Assembly (NCBI RefSeq): GCF_042242105.1
Contig: NC_092012.1
Span: 28,434,978 to 28,498,977, forward strand
DNA length: 64,000 nt
Reading direction: 5' to 3'
DNA from: Pempheris klunzingeri
Lineage: Eukaryota; Chordata; Actinopteri; Acropomatiformes; Pempheridae
The position numbers and the translations under genes are program-made. This document shows, in pieces, positions 13,501-25,200 of the stretch. The notes beneath the pieces are model-generated. The model did no database searches, had not been told where the DNA came from, and saw nothing but the letters and a program-made list of their open reading frames with translations. Positions within the stretch are counted from its first letter, which is position 1, and each line of letters opens with the position of its first letter.

Positions 13501-16500
13501 ACTATCTGGTTCCCCAAACTAACCTGATGAAGCCTGCAGAACCAAATCCAACCAATCCTGAGGCCATACAGGGACTGAATGTCTTGTAATAATGGCCCCA
13601 GTACCCCATACTTCCCTTGTATCCTGCCAAGATACCCCAGGGGACGTGGTCATGAGCGTTCTCCATCTCCATCATCATCAAACATATGCAGACTGGATGA
13701 ACAAAGCCACATGAGCCCTTCACTGTCCACTGTTCTCCTTATATTATCTGCATTGGTCTGAGTCTGAGGTTCAAACACCGTCTTCTCTTTAGCCCCCTGA
13801 CATCAGCTTTCCCGGGGAGGAGCACACTGTTTGGCCCATTAAGAATTAAAAATCACCATGTTCTTGTCAGTCTCATTCACAATTAGCTCCATACTGCACC
13901 TGCCTGCAGTGAACCTCACCTGGTGTGTTTCTCAGGCATCTCACTGCAGGTGTGCTGAGGAGGAACAGTCCTCCACTTGGTAGCCTCCACCACCATGGCC
14001 TCTGCATTCACCAGACCAAAACCATACAGGTTGCTGACTGTGAGAAGCAAGCAGCAACGTGAGGAGACATCATATATAGAACCTCTATAATAATCTGAGG
14101 ATTCAGTGTCGCTGAAATGGCCTGCACGGGGCTGTTTACTTTACACAACAAGAAAATATTTTCATACTTTTAAATATTTCAAGTATAAAACAGTCGATGT
14201 ACTATGTTAGCATTAGAGGAAGAATGCAGTGTGCCTCTGTGTCCGGCAGCATTGGTCTTCCAGTCATCAGCCTTTAGGTGGACTGGTCTGGATGTCTTCA
14301 CCAGAAGATGCTGCACATCCCTCCATGTCAGCAAAAGGCTGCAGAATAAAAGCACACTCATGACCTTCATCGTTGTTTGCTCTGTTTGGTTTATTTTCAT
14401 TTCAGCTTCTTTTGTTCAACCAGGTTTGAAAGAAATGCACTGTTTTTTCTTTCTTTGTTGTTGTTCTTCCATTGGTCGTTTAGCCTTTTCAGTGCATTCA
14501 CATATGTAGAAACAGTGATAAACTGATGATCTTCTAGAATAAAATGGTAAAATGGTCATTTAGAGAAACTGCAGACAGGTTCGATGTCTGCAGAAGACCT
14601 GAACAGACAGCAGGAAAGACAGGAGACAGACGGTGAAAGGGAAGGACAGGGTAATGAGGTGATTAGGACACAGCAAGAAACTCACTTGGCCTCTAAGGTG
14701 AGAGCTATGATTCCAGCCACAATGGGAGCAGAGACTGAAGTGCCACTATGACCATCAGTGCAGCGCTGCCGGAGGTCAGTGGTTACCTGCAAAGGGGCAC
14801 AGACATTGTAAAGGATAAAACATGTAATCTAACACAAGATTTCAAGGGTATGTGGTGGTGTTCTTAGCAGTGATTTCATTTCATTTTTCTAAAAAAATCT
14901 TGTGTCACACCCAATGCTACAGCTCAGGAAGCTTCATATCATGCCAGCCTCCGCATTGTGAAAACCAGTAGGCCACAAACGATTGGTAAACAGCTATACC
15001 TACGGTTAGCCAAAGAGTTGGCACACATCATGTGTGGAGAGAAGGCTGCAGTTAAGAAGTTAAACTTTCAAACGACGCTGTGCCAAAAGAGAGAAAAGGG
15101 GCCACGGCAGATGCCAAGAGAACACACTGATTGAGCCCATCAAAATTGTGCTATTGCTCCTTTCAGCTAGAAGACCGATGTTGCAGATTTGGCCAATTTG
15201 CTTGTTTGTGTCAGATATGAATATGGTGCAGCTCTCTTCTGTCAGTCACTGGAAATTAGAAAATATGTGCTGAAGTCTGCAGCTGGAACGGATCAGGTCT
15301 GCTTACTGTCCCAACAGTCTAAACACAAAGACACAGCATTCAGTTTTTTAAGGCACCAAATATCCATTTAAACTTTTCAATCCTTTTTAAATGTTTCTTT
15401 TTACAGTGTCTTGTGTTTCTTTGGTATATTGTCAAATTTCTATTATGTCCTATGTAAAGTACTTTGAATCAGCCAGTTGTTTTAAGGTGCTATCAAAAAA
15501 CTGGATGCATTATGTTCTTCACGATTATTTCTATTAGTCAGAGTTTCAGGCATGTGGTTACAATCAGGTCTCAAGTGGCCAGGTCTCCCTGCCTGGTGGC
15601 CATTTTTACTCAAATGGAACAGAACTTTTTAATATGCCACTATTATCGATGACTATTTATCGCTGCCACTTATCTACATTGATCAAGTCTCTTTCAGGGC
15701 CCTCGCTGGGAGTGTGGCATACTTGCACCATCCAATAGGCTGCTGCTGTGGCAGCTAGAATGGGCTTGTGCATGTGGTGAGTCACTTTTCTGTGTGAGCA
15801 GGCATGAATACTGACTGTTACCGACATGACATGAATACCGGACTGTTGATAATCCACCTTAACCTAACAGGCACTGTTTTTTTCCACAAAAATAGGCAGT
15901 TTGAAAGAGAGAATGAATCAGCTGGTCTCCATAAATTAGATTTGCACACAACATCTCAATTTATCAATCCAGAGGCCACAGTGCCACTGAGAGTGGCCAT
16001 TTTTAAAGAAGATACATATGAAGAATGTTGTAGAGTTCACATGGAGAATAAGTCAGCTTTGGATTTTAACAAAGTGGAGGAGGTTGTCCGCCCACATTGA
16101 GCCTGGGTCTGTTCGAGGTTTCTTCCCGTTAAAGGGGAGTTTTTCCTGCCACTGTTGCTCAATATAATATCTGATGCTTGCTCATGTGGGAATTCTTGAA
16201 TCCTTAATTTTGAATTCCTGAATCATTGGGTCTCTCTCTAAGTAAAGAGTTTGGTCTAGACCTGCTCTTTATGTAAAGCGTCTTGAGACAACGGTGTTGT
16301 GAATTGGCGCTATATAAATAAAGATTGATTGATTTTAATGTTTATATTGTTATAATGTTTAGAATCAGAATCAGAATTCCTTTAATAATCCCCAGGTGGA
16401 AATTGCTTTTTGTTACACACAGCTCCAAAAGAATAAGAATAAACTTCAAACACAAAAGTCAAAAATATAAATATATAAAAGTATGTATTAAAAATTATGT

Positions 16501-19236
16501 ATCAAAAATTATTATTAGAAATTATTACACAGAGGTAAATTATTGCACCAGGTGAGTCCAGAGTCTTATAATAATAATAATAATACCACTACTAATAATA
16601 ATAGCATAACAACATGTACATTCAGAGTAAGGCCTTATACTATATAACACTAATAATACTACTATCACTACTACTACTACCAATAATAACATATAACAAC
16701 ATGTACACTCATGTTGTTAACCCTAACCCTAACCCTAGTTATAGCTGTGTAACAGATTTGCAGACTCTATGATTAATACTAAGTGATACATATTATATTT
16801 TGTAAGAATATTATAACAAATTCTGTCATAATTGAAGTTTGATACATTGCAGATTTATGGCACATTATCAATAAACTGAAATCATACGCAGCATTTCATT
16901 TCATGCCACTGATTAGCATCACTGCTGAGTCAAATTTTCTGTTTCCTTGCAGCGGATAAATAATCAAGTTTCTACTGGTACATAACAGACTTAAAAATGT
17001 GTCTATATACACTGCGGTGAAATAATGTCTTTATAATAATATCTTTCTTGCAAAACAGCAGGAATTTTATTAAGCTTTAAGTGTTAAGTGTGAGATTATG
17101 TCAGCCTCTGTGTTGTTATCCATGCTTGTTGTGCTTTGAACTTCAGATCAGCCTACAGTAGGTTAATACAAGCAAAACTAATACCTGCCTAACTCTGTAG
17201 ACCTGTTTAACATACCTATTGATCCTTTGCTCAAAGGCCATAATCAGACATAAAACAGGTCTAACACTGAAAGTCTGCCCCTTTCATGCTGGCACACATA
17301 AGCTCTATTTGTTTGGCAGCTCTGCGAGACACCCTGTGTGTGGTAACCTCTCCACAACCCGACCCCACTGTTTGGCCGGACTCCACCTTACTCACTACAC
17401 TAGAGCGCTGCCTCTCCTGTCACTCTAGTTAGTTTTACACAAGCCAAAGCATAATATTTACACTGAGGAACACAGTGTGGGGCCGGGCTGCAGAGGGACA
17501 TGGCTGGGAGCCACGGTCCAAACTGGACACAGCTCCAGATTCACACAGTTTGTCCTCTGCTGCAGCAGCACTCATTAATATCCTTTTGTCTCCTGTTGTG
17601 GACAGAACTCAGTACGTCTCTTCACTTGGTCATCTTTCCCCTATTTTCTATCTTCTCTCCACCTGATGTGAGAAGCACACCACAGTCAAAGTAAACACAG
17701 CCTCTGCTGGTCTCCTCCCACACACACACACACACACACACACATGCATAGACAAATACACACATTACAGTGTAACATACACTGGTCTGAAGGCAGACAC
17801 TAGAGGGAGGAAGAGCAGACATGTGGCTGCGTGAGGATAATGTGCTGCAGAGGAAAAGGCAAAAGGCAATCAATGATGAAATTCTTCGCCAGTATTTAGT
17901 TTCTGTCTGCATCTCTTTGTTAACCTGAATACACTGAAACCAACAATGAGCTCAATGCCATGTTAATACGCTGAGAATCTAGCGGCTAGCCTGAACCACC
18001 ATGTCAAGTGGGCAACAGTGCAGGAAACATGTGGAGCGACAGCAGAAAATGAATTGACTTCACCCATAATTTGTTGGCAACCTTATAAAATGATATATGT
18101 AAAATTGTCACATTGAAACAATTTCACATATCCAGCAGATAACCATGTGAATGTAAGTCCAGCAGTGACTCTCCTTTTACCTCTGTTTTGGTCTCCACCC
18201 AGTCACCAACAAAATTATCTGGCACTTCAGAAGCTAAATGCTCCACTTTATTCACCAGCTAGTAGCTAACTTTACCTGTCTGCTATTTGGTGCTGGCCGT
18301 GTGACATCGTAGTGTTTTATTAGTTTATTACTGCTTTTTTACAGAAAAAAAAGAGATGAAACCAAAACAATGAGCTAAAAGAGGCTGAAAAAGTTATGAT
18401 ATTTGCAACTGCTTTTTACCAATTAAGAATATTCATTTTCATACCCAGTTAAGCCACAGTCACACAGTACTGGGCTGAACTTGTCTGTGTGTGTGTGTGC
18501 TGTTATGTCACGTTATACGGTACATCCAACTGTCTGAAACAGCCATTTATCCAGTACTCACAATCTTCCTCTCGTTAAACTCTCCACTGCTGTAGGTTGT
18601 GGCCATGATGGAGCTGCATGCCTCCAGGTACCAGGGCTTGTTTCCGCTCTCTGTGGTGCTGGAGATGGAGATGGTGTAGATACTGCTGGTGTAACCATCA
18701 CATGAACAGTGGTCACCCTGCCGACCACCGTTACCTGACGCCCAGACAAAAATGGAGCCCAGACCTTTGCGGCCCTGTGTGACATAAATATATATTTATG
18801 CTGTGCTGTGATTCCACTCTGACATCATCATATATACATCAGTCTGCTTTTTCCTTTGTCAAACCTTCTTGATGCCTTGCTCAAAAACCTGCTTAGTCAG
18901 CTGCCCTGGACCGTCCACTGTCTTGCCATCATCTTTTGGCCCCCAGCTGGAACTGTAGATGTCAATGTAGTCGGGTCGGATTCCCAGGGACTTGGCCTCT
19001 ACTATATCAGTCACATCACCGTCCAGCATTCGAATCCCTGTGTCCAAGGTAACACTGATCAGATAAAGTCAGATAAAGCCACGTCTGACTGAAAAGTTTG
19101 AATTACCGCCTCCAGCAGCCAGTCAAGTTTACATCCATGCCTGTCCAGACCCAAGACCCATGAGTGTTCATTAGCTCGGCAGACACCAAGAAACCTTTTT
19201 CAAATCATGTAGTGAAATACTGATGAGGAAATGGTG

Positions 19237-19282
<46 letters not shown>

Positions 19283-22200
19283 TTTTTCTTTTGGATACTC
19301 ACAGGTATGTAATTCTGTGTTTTGCTGTATCATCGTGATGAGGCTTAGTTCACACTGGCAATATTTTAGGAAACCAACTAGTCTACATGCTCTGGTTATA
19401 ACCTGGCTGGTTATACTGGTGCCTCTACCAACACTACAAGCCATGATCATCTAAAAGAATCTTAAATTGTCCCAGAATATTGCAATAATTGACACATAAG
19501 ACACAAGACAAACAGTAGGATCAGGATTCATCAACTGGGAGCCACAAATGCCACCGAATACCAAACTTTGTGAATATCCAAACAGTGCTGGATAAGTGAA
19601 CCTTTGGCTGCTAGCGGCCAGATGAAAAAGCCAACTGATTCTCTCATTCCCAGAGCTACACTGCTAGAGAAGAGAAGAGAAGTAGAAAGAGAGTAAAGAA
19701 AAAGGACAAAGAGCTCTACCTCCAATGTGAGCATTGTAGGCGACTCCGACGATGCAGTGGGAGTTATTGGCCCCGGCTGCAACTTCACCTGCACACCGAG
19801 TTCCATGTCTACGTGTACACAGAGAGCAAACACAGAAATCATGATCTGACATACAGCTGTGCACCTGTTTCAATGCCAAGTCCAAGGCAAATTACTGGAA
19901 ATGTTTCTAGGGAACATATCTGAAATTTAAAAATCCTTATTTTCTAAACCAACATTCAATGTGCATATCATTCAAAGAGTAGATGTCATCACGTCACCTG
20001 CAGAAAGAGAAATTACTATTGAGGCTGCACCTCAATGCCTACAGTTAATGGAAACATAGTGGGAAACAGCAGACAGCACACAAAACCTGTATCTCCCACA
20101 GCCATTCTACGAGCATCAGGAAACACCATGTTGAATTTATAAAAGACAGAGAACATGGGGACCATCCTGAAACTCCTGCCATCACTTTCAAACATTCACA
20201 GTATTCCAGGAATTGTCTCCATCCACTTCAGTTTGTGATTTTTTACTGTGGGTTCTGAATTTCATGGAGACAATTGGGAAATGATAATTTTTCTTCTTCT
20301 GTGATGTATGATCTTCTGTGTGATCATTAACACAAAACGGTGAGTCATCAGTCTTACATTCCTTAGAGCTGACATCAAAACCTAATTTACTTATTGTATT
20401 AAAAGTTTATTTATTTATTCATTTATGTATTTACATTTTACATCTTATTGCCATAACCATTGTTGAACCCTAGAACACTAACATCAGGTCACGTGATTTT
20501 CATTGTGTGTCTTTCTTTTTTTCCCCACATTTTTCACTAATTTTAGAGCCTTTTTATAGGATGATGATACCTTTTTTTCGTTTTATGAGATGTTGTGTAG
20601 GGGAAAATAAAAGAAGAGTACTTCAATTTGCACGTATTTTTTATCGGGTACATTATTTCGGGTAAAATATACCCGACGTTAGTGATGGTGTTACTAACTG
20701 TTAGGTTAGTGTTCTGGGGTTAAGGTATCACTTTTCCTTTTAGATTTTCACAAGGTTATATTTTTGTGTTATGATGTATCATCTTGATGAGGATTCACAC
20801 AATGTTATACTGCCAATATTTCATGAAAACAACTAGTCTACATGCTCCGAATACAACTATGAATATCATATGGCTCCATTGTAATACTGTGGATCAAGCT
20901 GTGGCTCTTGATGGCCAGACTGTGTTCCGAGATGTCAGAAGGCAAGACTCTGACCAGGGGAGGTGGACTGTGTTCACATCAGTGATGCTTGGTGCTCGAA
21001 CACAGTCAAAGTCGATGGACAATATTTCCCAGATGTAGAACTTTTGATGTTGAGATGAAGACCATTTTATCAGCACTATTCTGTTGATGCTGTTAACATT
21101 CCCCCAGACTCAATATTCAAAAATGCACCACAGAAATATTTCCTGTATAACTGTACATATATGCAAACAGTATATGCATATAATTAACTGTACATGCTGT
21201 TACTTTATTCTGTTCTAAATTTAATTATTTGGATATAATGTTGTAGTGCAATCCTGTTCTGTTCAATGACAAATAAATGACCTTAATACATTGATAAATA
21301 AACAGTTTGTAGCTGTGCACAATGACCAAAACCTTGTCACTGCTTCCAACCAGCCCGAACACGACACACACATAAACCGCACAGCTGTATTATTATTACT
21401 ATGTATGTACAACTAATGTTGCACTTCTGATAGAAGTAGTTGTGTGAAAAGTAAAAACAGAAGTTAACTTACATGTTTTCGTTGCGAGAGTCATAACGTG
21501 GTGTAGGGTCATGGTCATTCCCATTGACATCATAACTTGCTAGATGGTCCTACAGAAATGATAAAGGACAACAGAGGAGATGGGAACGCATAGACAGAGA
21601 AAACAGTCCAGCAGCCAGAAGTGAAGCAGACTGAAGTGTGTCCCTGTTTGGAGATGGTCGGATGGATAGCACATACATAGTTCTGAACCAGATCAGGGTG
21701 GTTCCTCTCGATGCCGTCATCCAATATGGTGACCACCACATTCTTGCCGGTGTAGCCCCTCTGCCAGGCTGCCAGAATGTTCATGTCTGAGCGACATCGG
21801 CTGCTCTTATCATTGCAGTGCTGAGAAGAAACACGGAGGGCAAATACCGGCAATGAATGTAGCCTCGACTCGTCAAAATGGAAATAACCACAAGAATGAT
21901 TCAGTTCGCTGCACTTACAATGTACCACATGTTGGACCATTTAGGGTCATTGAAATTAATGAAGCTTGGGTCACTTTGCCTCTTTACTCTTGCTTTTACT
22001 AGCTGCTGCTGGGCCCAGTCCACCTAAATGGAAATGGCAGGAACACTATAAGTCATTTGTGTCAAGTGTCAAAAAAGAGCCATAATTTTTACTAATGAAA
22101 TCCTTGTAAAATATTTATTCAAATATATAGAATAATATTTTTGTGCAGGACAAGACAAGAACTTGGATGTTTCAAAATCAAAAAAATTACCTACAGGTAA

Positions 22201-25200
22201 ATATTAAATAGGTTATTACTGTATGTAAGAATGTAAGCATACCCTGACTTTTGACACCCATGCAGACACAGCTGACTGCAGCAGCTACCATAGTGTCAGA
22301 TCGTGGTTTGCTCAAAGGTTCTCTGTAAAATATGTCAGCATCTCACACCAAAACTAATGTGTGGTAAAGGTGGCGGGGGGGCTGGAGTCAATCATAGCTG
22401 ACTTTGGGGGAAAGGCGGGGAACACCCTGGACTGGTCGCCAGCCAATCACAGGGCAGACACGTAGTGACAGACAATTATCTACGCTCACACTCACACCTA
22501 AGGGCAATTTAGAGTCACCAGTTAACCTGCATGTCTTTGGACTGTGGGAGGAAAATCCACAGGGAGAACATGCAAACTAAACACAGAAAGGCTCCAGGTT
22601 CAAACCACAAACCTGCCGGCCAGCGGATTTGAACCTGAAACCTTCCTGCTGTGGGATATCAGTGTTATAGTATATACAATTAAATATGAAATTATATGAA
22701 CGTGTTAAAATCGTATTATCAATATAACAATATTATACTATTATATTAACATAATACTTTTTATTTAATGTCACTGTATTATATAATTTATATACTAATT
22801 TATACTAATTGCTAACAGGACAGATGCAGACTGAGCCAGAATGCCAGTCTGTGCTCTCAGTCTCCTCCTCAGAACAACGTGTTCCCCTTGTTCTGTCTAT
22901 CTATAATCTATTTAACTAAAGTTGTTGTTAAAAAGTTGAACATTGCTCAATAATCCTGTTTATATTGAGTGGGGTGTGTGCTGTGTGGGTGGTGATGTAA
23001 GACTGGTGGTCCAGTCTGAGTTAAAACATCCTGCGTCATTTTTCATTCCCAGTCCGTCCCTGCAACCGTCCACACAATGCAGGAGGCATCTTTCAGTAGT
23101 GGATAATTTACTTATTATTTAAGTGGAGAAGAATACTCTGTAGAATCACTGTAAATCATGAGAGATGCTCAGCATTTTCACAGTACTGTAGGAACCAATG
23201 AAATGGAAAACATGCAGTTATGACAGAAATATGTGTGCTGCAGTCAGTGTGGTCATTTAAACTATATTTAGGGTTGGTAGGTCTGCTTGGAAGGCTTCAG
23301 ACAAGAGGAAAATGTGTTCATGTCAGCAAATCTCCTCCGTTGTACATTTCGACTGCACTTGAAAGAAACTGGTCCAAAGTCTCACCTCGGGATCCATATG
23401 GATGAAGCTGTGGGGGCCCTTCAAAGAGTACGCAGCTCTGCGAACCACTCTGCTGTGGTGGAAATGGTAATGGTCCTCCAGACTTCCTATCTGACCAAAC
23501 ACATCCAACAGCAACAAGCATCAAGAAAGTCACATCAATTTCACTGAAGCTTAAACTACAAGCGGCTAAATGCTAAATAGAATATCTGTGAGCGGCTCTT
23601 ATCTAAACGGCTTTTACAAATAAAAAGCCCTTATTCTACAAAGTTTGCTGAGTTCATGCACATTCGGACCATCTTAATGATATCATCTAATAAATATGCA
23701 GGATTCTCAGCACATGTGCACAGCTGGCACACTGCAGTCATATTCTTCAGACTCTGACTCAAACCATTCCTCTCACTGCATCTGTCTTCATCCTCTCCAT
23801 ACCCCCTCCAAGCACAGATACCGTGTGTTGCTCTCTGTTACAGACTGTATTAGTGGCTAAAATCAGGTTTTTGGTACCACTGACTAATAAAGCAACATTC
23901 ACACATGGCTTAGAAAAAGGTTGAAAGGATGCGTCTGTCCAAGGCTACAGCCTGTCCGTCCTTGGGAGCTGGATCTGTGGTGCTCCCGGAGGTTTCTCTT
24001 TTCCCACTGGGTTTTTTGAGTTTTTCCTTCCTGAAGAAGGAGGGTCATAAAGGGCAGGTGATGCCTCGGACTGATCCACCGGACTGATCCTTTGGCCTCA
24101 TCGACTGCTGGACTCTTTATTAGATTGTTTGTTCTGTTACACTTCTTGTTTAAAATAAATTGAATTGAATTGAATTGAAATAAGATGTCATTTTATTAAA
24201 GTTAATGCCAATGACCAATGTTCTGATGGTTTATAGAACACAAAGATGGCGATGGTGCACATCCGTTGCTACAGGTGCAGGACAACAAACTCAGCTGCAA
24301 GCTCCTAAAATTCTAATGATGCAACATTTTGACCCACGAGCTCTTCGTCAGGTAAACATCCATGTGGACAAAAAGCAGGCAAACATAAAAAAAAGGACAG
24401 TTCCACCTACGTATAAGAGAGCACACGATATAAATAAAACCCATTGTGCCAAAATGATATACTATGCACATAAAACCCGCCTGTAAAAGGACTGTAGCCC
24501 TCACAGGACATATGCAATACACATTTCTGCTTCTATGTTGAATTCCTCATTTAAACCATCTTATTATCAGTTAAATCCTAACTGTAGGTTAGTGCATACA
24601 ACCCATCAGTTATAAGCCATTATTAAGAGCACGTTTATGGGCTGTGCTATTTGGTAATAATGCAGTCAAAATTACATTAAAATAAGTGTGTGTGGGTTTC
24701 ACAATTCGTAATTAGCCACCAAGTCAAGAGATTTCTCTGTTAACAAATGGATTTTAGTCCAGATAATCTACAGTGACCTGCTGGGGGAGGTTAAGGACCA
24801 GCAACCTGGCAACCTAAAAGTTAATCTTATCAATGGCTTATAATGGATTCATAAAGATTTAATAAATCAGTTATCATCTGTGGTTAAAGCCATTAGTTAT
24901 AAAAACCTTTATAAAGACTCGGCATATTAGAAAGTGGTTGTTGTAAACTTTCTCATCAGAAGACAAACGTGAATTCTCAAATGTTTCTATCATCCCATAA
25001 TATGTTCATCATCTTCCTTCAGATGTATTTAGGCCATTTTCTATCGTAGCTTCCACAGAGTGGGACACAGATGTTCCTAAGGAACAGTGAACATTATTTC
25101 CTAACAAATCATCAGACATGAAGGTGTCATTACCTGTCCCAGGTTCATGTATCCATATTTCGCTGCGATTTTATCAGCTTGTCCCAGACCACCTGAGACC

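Noticed and set aside
16716..16737. Interstitial telomere or chromosome fusion point
   Set aside because: Only three CCCTAA units, next to other simple repeats.
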